This document shows, piece after piece, positions 41,801 to 52,259 of a stretch of 64,000 nucleotides of DNA. Position 1 is the first letter of the stretch, and each line of letters begins with the position of its first letter. This DNA is from Haematococcus lacustris (Eukaryota > Chlorophyta > Chlorophyceae > Chlamydomonadales > Haematococcaceae). Location: assembly GCA_030144725.1 (NCBI GenBank), contig JASKMD010000008.1, forward strand, positions 18,566,676 through 18,630,675, given 5' to 3'. The translations under genes and the position numbers were made by a program. The notes under the pieces are model-generated. The model saw only the letters and a list, made by a program, of their open reading frames with translations, was not told the DNA's origin and ran no database searches.

Positions 41801-42338
41801 CTGGCCAACTACCTAGCTCATGGCCCTTGTGCAACCCTAGGGTAGTGGCTAGAGTGGCGGTGGCGAGGGTGCTGGGGTGGTGGCTATAATTTTGACGGGA
41901 TGGACTCTTGCAGGTGAGGAAGGCAGAGCAAGAACGCTTGCATCGCATTGACATAGCATACAACAAGAAGAAGGAGATGGACGAGTTCGAGGTCAGTTGC
42001 TGCTTTGCCACCATGTTAAGGGGCCTTGTCATAAGCAGTATAGCCTGGATCATGCCACACTGCGTTCCATGGGGCTTGACCCAGTATATGTATGGTCTGA
42101 CATCAACATGTGCATCTTGCTTATTCACACACCCTGGCACTGCATGTAGACGAGACGCAAGAAAATGGAGGAAGAAGCGGCTGAGCGCACAGCGAAAAAG
42201 AGGTTGCAACGGCAGAAGAAGAAACAAAAGAAGAAGAGTAAGGCTTCTGCAACAGCAAACGCTCCTGCGAAGGAGGAGCAGTCAGACGACAGTAGTGACA
42301 ATGATGACAAACCGCCTGCTCAGGCAGACCTAGATTAA
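38852..42338 (+). CDS. PRKRIP1: PRKRIP1 homologue (spliceosome-associated protein)
   Basis: Four exons close exactly in phase 0: 38852-38953, 39034-39150, 41914-41991 and 42150-42338 (161 residues). The signature SSSAGAGSGDFHMYR in exon 2 and the basic coiled region QERLHRIDIAYNKKKEMDEFE, then EEEAAERTAKKRLQRQKKKQKKK, match animal PRKRIP1 (SSAGAGSGEFHVYR and KIAAEEQTAKRRKKRQ, from memory of the family). PRKRIP1 binds the catalytic spliceosome and was first named as a PKR interactor. The C-terminus is acidic (EEQSDDSSDNDD), as in the animal protein. Length is close to the human 184 residues. The second intron is 2.76 kb and contains a Fanzor derivative, an older relic and a copy of the gene's own 3' end. 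The 5' leader abuts the end of Fanzor fragment B3. Confidence 0.92.
39206..40165 (-). mobile_element. Fanzor family A internal-deletion derivative (A4) with intact mini-ORF
   Basis: It lies antisense inside the large PRKRIP1 intron. It keeps the 3' non-coding block (39206-39463) and the element's left end (about 40085-40165), but everything from the second codon of exon 1 to the segment before TSRVSS is gone. The original ATG (40081-40079) is fused in frame, so an uninterrupted 205-residue ORF runs to a TAG at 39464. It reads MVTRTTRVSSAVNGQQ, the Pro-rich region, PPAKRSKR (possible nuclear signal), a Lys-rich linker, RWLDRDCNAALNMQR and a poly-Gln end. RuvC-I is lost, so it cannot be a nuclease by itself. 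The structure is that of a non-autonomous element. Confidence 0.75.
40178..40277 (+). pseudogene. Duplicate of the PRKRIP1 3' end inside its own intron
   Basis: About 100 bp match the last exon of PRKRIP1 and its first 3' untranslated bases (42262-42361), from CGAAGGAGGAGCAGT to GGGGCGAAGGGTG, with about six differences. One creates a stop (GTGAGAC for GTCAGAC) and one changes the stop codon from TAA to TGA. It is in the same orientation as the gene, directly beside the left end of element A4, so host sequence was copied upstream in association with that element. Confidence 0.8.
40500..40930 (-). pseudogene. Older Fanzor family A relic
   Basis: Stretches such as GGTCCCAGGCTCTGAGGCTG near 40609 and TAGCCATTCACTGCTTAGCTG near 40898 resemble the Pro-rich and TSRVSSAVNG parts of A2-A4. 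The similarity is broken by many indels and no frame is open. It is the most diverged family A copy in the window and lies upstream of A4 (on the coding strand of the element) in the same intron. Confidence 0.5.
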
Positions 42339-42660
42339 CGGCACACAAGTGGGGTGAAGGGTGTGCTTCAGCCGGTCCCAGCGGAGAGAGAACCTACCCC
42401 TGGTAATTAAAACGACGCGTGCTCAACCACGTGGTTTTTATTTATGTTTCGCACATCACTGGATAGAGGACTGCGTCAGCTATGCGGTGCAACTTGTATC
42501 ATTAAATACTGTGCAATGTGTTGAGTGCTATGGCGGCTCAAATCTTGACATTCAAATACATGCAAGTTTTGCTCATGCGGACCTCGCCGCGAGAGACCGC
42601 CGCGACCGACGTGGCCCAGGAGCACCTGCAAATAGTGAGGGACAGTCGCCGGGCTTGTGA
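42339..42660 (+). promoter_or_regulatory. PRKRIP1 3' flank
   Basis: Downstream of the PRKRIP1 stop I see no gene. An AT-rich stretch (GGTAATTAAAACG near 42400) is unusual for this window and might mark transcript end processing. I do not see the TGTAA signal typical of green algae. Confidence 0.25.
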
Positions 42661-43103
42661 AAATTGCAGATTTTCATTCAGATTTTCAATGAAAATTTTC
42701 ATCTGAAAATCTGAACGTATTCACTGCACATCTGAAAGTGCCGGGTGCTGCCTCCGGTCAGATCGCAGATCGGGTGTTGCAGAGTGATTGGCTTGGCTGC
42801 GGTAGGCAAGGCTGGCGCCAGCGCGTTACAGCCACAGCGGAAGAAGCGCAAGCCAGAAAACGCCACAGATGGCGGATCCACGGACAGCATGGACGGCTTG
42901 CATCTTTTAAACTGGCTTGCATGTCTGACCTTTGGCAAACTAAGTATTTCTGCAATTTAAACATTGCAGGCCTACAGATAAGCCGCGTTTAAAAGGATAG
43001 GCTGAGAACAAGCGGCACCCGCTCAATTTCACTGACGATGAAACTCTTTCAGTTTTTCATGAAAATCTGAAAAAAACATTGTGAAAACGAAAATCTGATC
43101 TCT
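42661..43103. mobile_element. Possible non-autonomous element with AT-rich terminal inverted repeats
   Basis: The left end contains CAGATTTTCATTCAGATTTTC and GAAAATTTTCATCTGAAAATC. The right end contains TTTTTCATGAAAATCTGAA and GAAAACGAAAATCTGATC. The ends are inverted relative to each other and also internally palindromic. The 320 bp between are GC-rich and non-coding. No target duplication was identified. Confidence 0.45.
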
Positions 43104-43194
43104 ACCTCCTGTGTGCTCAGCTCCGAGCACCACCGATGACCCACACTTGCTCGTGCACGGTGAGCCTTGCTCGGGTCAGCAGCAGTAGCCCGTT

Positions 43195-44520
43195 GTGCTC
43201 CCCTGGGGCCCTGGCCCACCCCCTCCACCAGCTCCAGCTGCCTGGCCGCAGCCACCTCCCCCACCCCCCACCCTGCCATCAGTGCAGCTGGGGCCAAGGC
43301 AGCAGAGCCTCACCCCGCAGCAGGTACCCCACCCCAAGAAGGGCATCCAGGATCACCAACAGCCCTTGTTAGCACAGGCGGGTTTGCATGACCAAAGCCA
43401 GGACCCACCCCAGGACACATCCCAGCTCCTGCCACCGCCGTCAGGCTGGGCTGCAGAGGGAGGTCAGGTGGGGTGGTGTCGAGGTCCTCCGCCCTTCCCA
43501 GCTGGTGCACCCTGGCCGCATGCTCAGCCCCCACTCTGCCAGCACTGGGGCCCTGGCGAGCAGGGGCAGGGGCGGGGCCAAGGCCAGGGACAGGGGCAGG
43601 GGCAGGGCCAAAGCCAGGGGCAAGGCCAGGGGCAGGGCCAAGGCCAGGGGCAGGGGCAGGGGCAGGGGCAGGGGCAGGGGCAGGGGCAGGGGCAGGGGCA
43701 GGGGCAGGGGCAGGGGCAGGGGCAGGGGCAGGGGCAGGGGCAGGGGCAGGGGCAGGGGCAGGGGCAGGGGCAGGGGCAGGGGCAGGGGCAGGGGCAGGGG
43801 CAGGGGCAGGGGCAGGGGCAGGGGCAGGGGCAGGGGCAGGGGCAGGGGCAGGGGCAGGGGCAGGGGCAGGGGCAGGGGCAGGGGCAGGGGCAGGGGCAGG
43901 GGCAGGGGCAGGGGCAGGGGCAGGGGCAGGGGCAGGGGCAGGGGCAGGGGCAGGGGCAGGGGCAGGGGCAGGGGCAGGGGCAGGGGCAGGGGCAGGGGCA
44001 GGGGCAGGGGCAGGGCCAAGGCCAAGGCCAAGGCCAGGGGCGGGGGCGGGGGCGGGGGCAGGGGCGGTCTGTATCACAGCAGCAGTCAGGGGCCCAGCAG
44101 GAACCCTTCAAGTATCAGGCACAACGCCCGCCACCACAGTGGCCACAGCCCCTGCCCCCACTCCCACCCCCACCCCCACCCCTTACCCAGCTTTATCCAC
44201 TGCCCCTATACCAGCATAGGTGTCAGAGTCAGCCCCAACCCCAGCCCCAGCCCCAGCCCCAGCCCCAACTCCAGCCCCAACTCCAGCCCCAGCCCCACCT
44301 CCAGCCCCAGCCCCACCCCCAGCTGCAACCCCAGCTGCAACCCCTGTTGCACCCACCATGCCAGCAGCAGCTGCAGGCTACTCCCCAGCCCCTGCCACAT
44401 GCGTCACACAGCGGCACCTCGCGCCAACCGCACCATCATCCACCTGCCCAGCTGCCGGTCCCCCCAGCCTCCAGCGCTGAGCCTTCCCTGGTGCTCCAAG
44501 AGGAAGTGGCTAAGGGGTGA
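43195..44520 (+). CDS. Possible Gly/Gln-repeat protein across a hexanucleotide repeat
   Basis: A 441-codon frame starts with a Pro-rich segment (QLGPRQQSLTPQQVPHPKKG), passes the (GGGGCA)n tract as Gly-Gln dipeptides, and continues with a Gln/Pro-rich part (LQPQPHPQLQPQLQP) and a C-terminal PPASSAEPSLVLQEEVAKG before TGA. The other two forward frames and two reverse frames are also open because the repeat lacks stops, so an open frame is weak evidence. This frame is favoured only because the sequence on both sides has protein-like composition. It may equally be non-coding. Confidence 0.3.
   Translation: MLPWGPGPPPPPAPAAWPQPPPPPPTLPSVQLGPRQQSLTPQQVPHPKKGIQDHQQPLLAQAGLHDQSQDPPQDTSQLLPPPSGWAAEGGQVGWCRGPPPFPAGAPWPHAQPPLCQHWGPGEQGQGRGQGQGQGQGQGQSQGQGQGQGQGQGQGQGQGQGQGQGQGQGQGQGQGQGQGQGQGQGQGQGQGQGQGQGQGQGQGQGQGQGQGQGQGQGQGQGQGQGQGQGQGQGQGQGQGQGQGQGQGQGQGQGQGQGQGQGQGQGQGQGQGQGQGQGQGQGQGRGRGRGQGRSVSQQQSGAQQEPFKYQAQRPPPQWPQPLPPLPPPPPPLTQLYPLPLYQHRCQSQPQPQPQPQPQPQLQPQLQPQPHLQPQPHPQLQPQLQPLLHPPCQQQLQATPQPLPHASHSGTSRQPHHHPPAQLPVPPASSAEPSLVLQEEVAKG
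43646..44014 (+). repeat. (GGGGCA)n hexanucleotide tract, about 61 units
   Basis: Perfect head-to-tail GGGGCA copies, flanked by less regular GGGCCA/GGGGCG units (43560-43645 and 44015-44070). Runs of four G every six bases can form stacked G-quadruplexes on the plus strand. Confidence 0.95.
44236..44345 (+). repeat. CCCCAG/CCCCAA imperfect hexanucleotide tract
   Basis: About 18 units of CCCCAG with AACTCC variants lie 220 bp after the GGGGCA tract. The opposite strand is G-rich, so the two tracts put G-rich repeats on opposite strands of the same locus. Confidence 0.85.
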
Positions 44521-45448
44521 TGACAGGCAGAAAGGTCAATCCAATGATTATCATCATTGTCGTCAAGGTCCTCATCACTTTGCATGTGCATACCTGTGGC
44601 ATGACGATGACCAGCGTTGCTCTAGCTTGTACCTCAACCGCTTTGCTGATTAAGTATGCTGCCAGGATGTGGACGGAGGTATTGAACCCGGCAACATCGT
44701 ATGATGGACCGCACCAACTATGCCATGACATAGTCGCAGGATGTTTGCCTAGGGGGCCTGGCTAGGGACCTAGGGACCTGGCTAGGGCCTAACTCAACCT
44801 TTTTGCTATAACCTTGAGCGTGAGCGTGAGCCTGTGGCTTCCTTTTCCCTTCCTATGCGAGAGGGCGCAAGGGGAGTGTAGTACAAGGGAGATGAGAAGG
44901 TAGTGCCTGAGGATTGAAGGTGCTTTCTCGCGCAAGGCACGAACGCCTAGATCTGTAACGGCCGTGTGCCATTCAGTTCCATGTGCCATTCAGTTCACGA
45001 GCGACAGCCCTCAGTGACGCTGACACGGCTCGCTGCCACCGCCATAGGCAATGACCGGATTGGACTCCAAGTTGAAGTCGGGAAGCGTGGTAGACTAGAT
45101 CACCTAGTACGACAGAAAACCAAGACCAATTGACAGTTGGACCGGGCCACTCCACACTGGGCTATAAGGGTGGGCAGAGGGCAGAGCTGCAGCCATTCAA
45201 ATGCCAGCCAGCTGTCCATTAAACCCAAATGTAGGGAGCTATCCATTAGACCCATATGTAGGGATGTAAGATGAGTGGTCTTGCATCATGCCTAGCACCA
45301 CGGCGAGTTGGTGGTGGGGCTGATTATCAGCTATGGGTGCATAATCCGCGGGTCGTATGGTTGTTGTTTTTTTAGATTGATTTCAGCCGCTCAATGCTAT
45401 GAAACGACCATTGTGACTCAGCGCACCATGCAACAAAACATATAACGG
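44521..45448. other. Intergenic region before the lipase gene
   Basis: I see no supported gene. It should hold the promoter of the plus-strand PLIP-like gene. A short repeat (GGGACCTGGCTAGGGAC) occurs near 44757-44785. Confidence 0.45.
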
Positions 45449-48400
45449 ATGCCCTCGCACACAACGCACCCACGCCCCACTGCGATGTACATAGGCCAGG
45501 GCGCTCACAAAGTATGCGCTGATGCTACCGCGAGACCAGTTAAACCCGGGCGGAGACTCGTGGCAGGTGTTGAGTGCTTGTGGGGCAAGAAAACAGTGCG
45601 TAAGCCACCAAGCAACGTTGTAGCGCCTCCGCGTGAAAATGTTGCCGTCGGGGATGCCGCGAAGCCGCAATTCATGATGCCTGACCTGCAAGGCATCGTC
45701 AGCTCATTTCCGTGGCCCAGGCCACAGCAGACCTCCGGCCCCGATGTGAGCGTTGCTGTCCCAGGGTAGTTTTGAACACATACGTACCAACAGCGCTGCC
45801 CCAGGCGTGCATACAGCGACACGTCAATGCCACTGCAAACAGGTGTAACGCTTGTGACTTGCTTGTGGTTCTGACGAAGCTGAGCTGACTTCGCAGGGGG
45901 CTGTTGAGTCGACCACGCAGCGTCAGCAACCGCGACAGCCGGCGGACATCAGCCAGTTTTTGGTGGCAGCACCGGTATGGGAGCTGAAGCAGATGCGGCG
46001 CCTGTGCCACCTCACCAGTCTGACCTACAAGATGCACCTAGTCACGGTGGGGCTGCCTGCTTTGCATGGCACACAACCTCCCCGATTACCATACCAGCTG
46101 CTTAACTGACTTTTGTAATCAGCAGTCAGTTGTGTTCACCACTGCTTGCACCAGGCGTGATGGCCTCCATGCTTCCCCTCCTGTACCATGGTCCCACTTG
46201 TTGTTGTTGTGTAACCTCCCATGCAGCCCAGAGCATTGCGGCGCAAGCATGCGTTGGACCTGGTGACTACCTCCTGGGCCTGCGAGGTGCGCACATATGA
46301 GCCCAGCAAAACCGCGATTGAGATAGCGTCAGAGGGAGATGGCATGGCCATGTCAATGAGCGAGGCGTCAGCCCTATACATCCCAGGAGATCCTTCCAGC
46401 CCAGAGCAGCCCAGCACCCCCGCCCCTTCCTCCTCGTCCCCTTCCCTGGGTCTCTATGAGCCAGCGGCAGCGGATGGCCAGGGTAGCGGCCTGTCTCCCA
46501 CCGCGCTGCATCCTGCCACTGCCAGTGCTGACAGCGGTCGGGCCATCCCCTTGTCGTTGCTCCCGGCAGACCCCCCCAGCCCCAGCGGAGCAGATCCCAC
46601 AGCAGCAGACGCAAGTAAGGCCGGGGCGGGGATCGCTCGGCGTTGGCAATCCACTGGTGAGATGGTGACTGCGTTGGTGATGGAGGCGGCATCTGCTGCC
46701 TCCTCTGTGGCTGCGTCGGCCACAGCTGCTGCCACAAGCCCCCTGGCCTCAGCTGCCAGCAGCCTGTATGCGGGGCTGGCCTCCCTGCCCATTGCCTCGG
46801 CCCTGGGGGCAGGACCACTCAGCTCGGCCCCTACCGCTGCTGCAGCTGTCATGGCTGCAGCAGCAAAGGCAGCGGCAGCAGGGGTGGGGGGGGCAGTGGC
46901 TGCCCTGCCTGGCACACCCCCAAGCAGCAAAGGCAATACCGCCAGTGGCGCTGGGGGTGGTGGAGCAGGCAGCTTGGCCACTACAGCCTTGCCAGCTGCA
47001 GCTGCCGCATCGTCCCTGGCAGCCAGCCTGGCAGCCGCCGCAGCAGGGCCCGCTGCCATTGCCGCGGCCCCAGGTAGCACCTCGCGGCTGGCAGCTCCTG
47101 TTCAGTCCACCACGGGCAGCCCGGCCTGCCCCTCTGAATGGTTTGTGTGCGATGACCCCGCCTCAGCTGTGCGCTACTTCGTGATTCAGGGCTCAGACAC
47201 CTTTGACCACTGGTGGGTGGAGGGTGGCCTGGAGTTGGGTGGGCTGGAGTGGGGTGGGCAGGTCGAGGGTGGGTGGGAGGGTGGAGGGTGGGCAGGTGGA
47301 GGGGATGGGGCAGGTACAGGGGGGTTGAAGACGGTTGGGCAGGTGGACGGTTGGGTGGGCTGGAGGGGTGTGGGTTGGTGGACAACAGGCTAGAGGGGCT
47401 CTTATTCTGAGGTCTTGCTGTGCCAGTTTGCATGTGTGCAATCAACTTGCTTTGCCATAAGTGTTAGGCTAGTCACTGGTATGTTGGCCGGATGCTCAGT
47501 GTGTGAGTCAGCATGCTGATGTTGTGCGAAGCTGGCCAGTAGTGCGAGATGAGTCAGGGGAGGTTGTCTAGTGGTGCTGTCCTTTGGTGACCATTGTTGC
47601 TGCAGGAAGCTAAACCTCACTTTTGATCCCGTAATATTCGAGGACCCAGGCTTGGGTGTAAAGGTGAGTATAGCTGGGCTGAGTCCACAGCTGCCAGCAG
47701 TCAGCGTGTGGAGCACTCAGCACTGCCCCTCCACCAAGGGCTGTATTGGAGACTGTCGAGACTGTGCAGATGTGGAGGCTGCCATGGAGGGGTGCCCTAC
47801 CTGTGTTCTGCACCCTTGAACCTTGTCTGCCTGCTTCACAACTCAACTACCTTGGTCTGTGGCGCGCCTAGCCTGCCTGTTCAGTGTGTGCTGTCACTGT
47901 CCCATATATCCACAATGCCACTGCTTTATGCTCAGCTTTGCCTGCTTTGCTGCCATGCAGCGTGTTCTCATGTACGCCTGCTGTTACCAGCACAGCCATC
48001 ACCTTGGCTACCTCACTCTTTGTCACACATCATGCATGTCACCTGTGAAAACCATGTCACAATATACATAAGTCACTCTCCTGACCCCTGCACGTCACTC
48101 ATCGGACCCCTGCAGGTGCACCGAGGTGTGTATGAGGCCGCCCAGATTTTGTACAAGCGCTTCCTGCCCATGGTGTACGAGCACCTGGACTCGTCACCCT
48201 GCGCCAAGGTTTGCTTCACGGTGAGACTTGAGCCACATCGCTGCAATGGCCCTAGTCCCTGACTGAGCCCTGGGCCCTGACGGCTGGATGATTCATTCTT
48301 GCCCTTTGTATCCTCATGTCATGTGTGTGCATGTGCCTGCTGCGCCTGTATGTGTGCAAGAGTCCAGCAATGTGTGCAGTCAGCTTGCCGCTGTGCCTCT

Positions 48401-50958
48401 TTCCCTTCACTTGATCGCTCACCGAGGAAACTGGTGTATGCTGCTGCTCTTGACCCTGTGTCTTTTTACCTCCATTACTTGCCAGCGCTTCACCCACACT
48501 CGTGCCCCTACTCAGCCCTCCACCCCCTGCCGGGTGTGACACACAGGGTCACTCTATTGGCGGCAGCCTCAGCACGCTGCTGGCCTTCATGTACATCAGG
48601 CGTGGGGTGCTGCCCCCTAGCAGCTTGGCCACCATCTACACGTACGGGGCTCCGGCCGTGTTCTGCGAGTTCTCCACACCCTCCCCCAGCAGCCCAGCCA
48701 CCCCTGGCCCCACTCTGCCCACAAGGCCCACTCTGCCCTACCACCCCAAGGAGGTAGGGTTGGCCACATTACCAACCACCCGCCAACCTGCCAACAGCAG
48801 CAGCAGCAGCCGCAGCAGCCAGGGGCTGGCAGGCCTGTCCCCCCTCACACTGTTGACGGTGGAACGCTCCTCAGCGGCACTAGACGTGGATGACCCTCTG
48901 ACCCGCCGCCTGCGCCTACGCCAGCAGCAGCAGCTCCTGCGTTCTCCCCAACCCCTCCCCTCCCTCCCACTTACTCCTACCACCTTGGGGGTGGCCTTGG
49001 CTACCAGCAGCAGCAGCAGCAGCAGCGGGCCTGGCAGCAGCCAGAGCGCTGGGCTGGTCGCTGATCCAGTCTGCCCCTGCTGCTGTGGTGCTGGGGAGGA
49101 GGGTGGGGACGGGGCGGGGCTGCTTGCAAAGCTGGGCTTGCACATGCACAGTGTGCGCAATGTGATCATGGCCCGGGATATTGTGCCCCGCGCCTTTGCC
49201 TGTGACTACTCTCTGGTGGCGGACATCCTCAAGGGCTGGGGTGCAGGGTTCAAATCCCACGGAGGCCTGTTGCGACCTGGAAGGAAGCACTTGTATTCCT
49301 TTATTGGTCAGTTGGGCTGCAAGGCTCACACACACTGCGTGAAACCTGGCACGGCAATAAGGCTTGGGTGAGCATGGGCACATGGGTGATTTCAGGACCA
49401 ATTCAATTGGCTGATGACTTGTGTCATATTTAACCGATTTAATTGAGGGTTCGAAGGTTATGTGGGAGGGGGGTTGGCAGGTGAGGGAGGGTGTAAGGGA
49501 GGGTAGAGAAGAGGCCATGTGCCAGGCCATGCTGCTCCCAGCTGGGTGCACGACACCATGCTGTTGCTGCTGCACCTGCTCTGCACCTCTGCACCTGCCT
49601 CTCCTCCTCCTCTCCTGTTCGCCACCTCATCCAGTGCTGCCACCCTCCTCATCCCCACCCCTGCAGGGCGTTCAATGGTCATGCAGCCTGACCGCTGGCA
49701 CTGGTTCGCTGGCTCTGACACTGACCACCCCCTGCTTCCTCCAGGGCCCAACTTGTGGCTTATCTCCACTCCCCAGCAGCAACAGCAGCAGCAGCAGCAG
49801 CAGCGTGCTAATTCTTATTCTCGCCTGCCCTCCCCCTCCCTGACCCCTATAGGCCTTCAGAAGCCAGGGGTCTCCCAAGGCAGGGGTTGGAGGCAGGCGG
49901 GGCCAAGCCTGTCTTCCCCCTCCCGTGACTCCTTCAACACTTCTGCACACTCCCCGGATGGCTCCCCCTGCCTCCCCCCTACCCCAGCTCCCCCTATTGA
50001 ACCTAGCTGGGTTCATGGGGGGTGGGCAGAGGAAGAAGAGGCAGGCAGCCCCACCCCCTGCCCCCCCGCAGCTGCCTCACACCCTGATCAGCAAGTAAGC
50101 AAGGACAGCAATGACGACAACAGTGATAACTCCTCCTGCCCCTCCTCCACCTCTGCTACCTCTTTTGCCCGAACTCACCAAGACAGCAACCAGACTAGCT
50201 TCCACTCGCATGCCATCAGCGGCAACAGTCAAGACAGCCCAGCACCACAGCCCCGCACCACAGACATAGCTGCAGCAGCACAGCCAGAGCCTAGGGCTAG
50301 CCGGCAGGAGGCCAGCAGGCAGGAGGCAGAAATCCAAGGGGTTGCTAACTTGGCTACCAGTAATGCAGCGCCAAGGTCAGCCCAGGAGGTGATGTGGAGC
50401 CTGATGGATAGCCCACACCCTCTGGATATCTTGGCCGACCCAGGTGAGCAAACGCAGTGGAAGGGCTCGCAGCACATTGGGAGCATTGCAGTGGAGCGGA
50501 AGCACACCATGGTGGCAGCACATGAGTGGGGGGCCAGCCCTGACGCTGACCTTGGCCACCCTGACCCTCAGGTCTGTGTCCTGCTCTGCCCTGTCTTGTG
50601 CCTCCCAGGAGCGTACCTTGAGCGCGGTTCCATCTCTCGCTTCCACAACCCAGACAACTACACAGCAGCGCTGGGGCGCATCATCTATCACCAACGCCAA
50701 GCTGAGGGCAAGGTGCCCAGCTGGGTGCTCAGTGCCTACAGCCGTGGCCTGGGTCTGCTGGCTGCTGAGGAGGCTGCTGAGGCGGAGCTGGGGCAGGGGC
50801 GGGGACAGGGTTGGGCAGGCCAAGGACAGGCAACAGGGCTGGGGAGCTTGCAGCAGGCTGAGGGAGGGGTGTGGGACAGCAGTGATTTTGACATGGCAGC
50901 GTCAGGCCCTGCTGTGTTGAACCCGGTGCGTAGCAGCATGGATGAAGGTCTGGCCTGA
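45449..50958 (+). CDS. PLIP-like class 3 lipase, probably chloroplast
   Basis: Eight exons close in phase: 45449-45745, 45897-46046, 46227-47212, 47606-47663, 48116-48220, 48547-49306, 49667-50443 and 50609-50958, about 1160 residues. The core follows plant PLASTID LIPASE proteins (galacto/phosphatidylglycerol lipases that release fatty acids from thylakoid lipids): LCHLTSLTYK, EWFVCDDPASAVRYFVIQGS, VHRGVYEAAQILYKRFLP, the nucleophile elbow GHSIGGS (Ser about 535), YTYGAPAVF, ARDIVPRAFACDY (Asp about 741), a beta strand HLYSFIG-RSMVMQPD, and SISRFHNPDNYTAAL, the likely His region. Large low-complexity insertions (Ala-rich before the core, Ser/Gln-rich loops between core blocks) make it about twice the plant length. 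The start is the first ATG of an open frame, and targeting is inferred from the family. Exon 1 could extend further upstream. Confidence 0.88.
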
Positions 50959-52259
50959 CGGCCTGGCCTGGCCTGGCCTGGCCTGCCCCAGCTGGTTTTG
51001 GCATGAACACAAGGAGGAAGACAGCTGTAGGGTATGCGCCTCCGGTGCTGCTCGGCCAAGCAGCTCGGTATAAGGAACAGGGTCGTCACAAGCTTTATGC
51101 TGACAAGGGTCCATTGCGCACAGGGGCAAGGCTGCAGCGAGAGAAGGCTTAGAGCAGCGAGGTTGGGCTTCAATGGCATTGTGTAGATAGCACCAGAAGT
51201 TGGAAATGAAAACATGCAGGTGTGCTCAGCAATGAAATGCAGCAGCAAAAGGGTGGAAGGTTTGACGAGAGAATGTGTGGCGTCCACCTGTACAATGATG
51301 GTCGGGGAAGGAGAGGGTACAATATGCTGGCTTGGGGTGGTGCTGGGCTTGAAGTTGCCGGTACAGTCAGTTTGTGGGGGGTATGTGTTGTGTCTGGGTT
51401 AACAGCTTTAAGCAACGCGTTGTTGAGTAAATGATAATGATCCTGGCAAGGTGATGATTCGCGCTCTCGCTCCCGCTTTGCGAACAGCATCACTATACGA
51501 GACATTTACTGTCGTAGATATCTCCTGAATGTGAGACTGCCGGTTTAAATCCTAGGAAAATTGCGTTGTGAGTACACTTCAGCATATTCACTGGCGAGTT
51601 ATGGGACCCAGGCAAAGCCGTCATATATACAGTGGCGCACGAGGCGCAGTCGCAAGCACCCGGCTCCAGGGCGAGCACATCTTCTAACCCTTCGTTAGCT
51701 GATACTTGCCCTAACACGTTCAAGCAACGTGCCTTATCATGGTTGTAGGCCCTCACAAAGGGGATGTGTATGGCACAGGCACTGGCACAGGCACACTCAG
51801 GCGTTCCCCCCTGTGATAGGAGGCCCGTATCTCCGCAGCCAACCAGTCAAAAATACATGTAAACAGTGCTTTAAACAGAGGAGACTCAAAGCTACGAGAT
51901 GGCCGACGCAGCAAAAACTATCTCGCTCTCAGCGGTGCTCAGTGCCTGCCCAAAGATCGACATTTGATTTCATGCGATTTTGCCTCATGCGAGGCGCGCC
52001 ACACTAGCACGCTTCGCCACACCGTTGTTGCTGGCACCTGCAACGCGCAGCAGCAGTCGGAACATGATTTGCTTTTGGCATGTGGACGCGACGACGGCAG
52101 TCGTGACGACTGGATACCACTACTAGCATTTGGAGCTGCTGCTGGCGCAAGTGCATTACCGGCTGCTCTACTACGCTTAACAAGGTGCTAGGTGCAGTAC
52201 GTGGTGTTGTGTCACCATGCTTTGCTGCCCTTGACTTGTTAGCTGCAGGTGCCTCACGC
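50959..52259. other. Intergenic region with a family B tail fragment
   Basis: Just after the lipase stop is a short (GGCCT)5 run. At about 51748-51800 CCTCACAAAGGGGATGTGT and GGCACAGGCACTGGCACAGG match the non-coding tail of the family B Fanzor fragments (18775-18825), a small isolated relic. Nothing else is supported. Confidence 0.5.

Noticed and set aside
43310..44111. Pro-Ala, Leu-Pro and Cys-Pro frames opposite the hexanucleotide tract
   Set aside because: The repeat has no stop codon in any of these frames, so openness is not evidence of coding.
46267..47080. Minus-strand frames opposite lipase exon 3
   Set aside because: Antisense shadows of a GC-rich Ala-coding exon, without motifs.
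49230..49265. tRNA-like GGTTCAAATCCCA
   Set aside because: It lies inside the lipase exon encoding GAGFKSHGG, with no cloverleaf around it.
51520..51570. tRNA gene around CCGGTTTAAATCCTAGG
   Set aside because: A T-arm-like string exists, but I could not build acceptor, D and anticodon stems around it.
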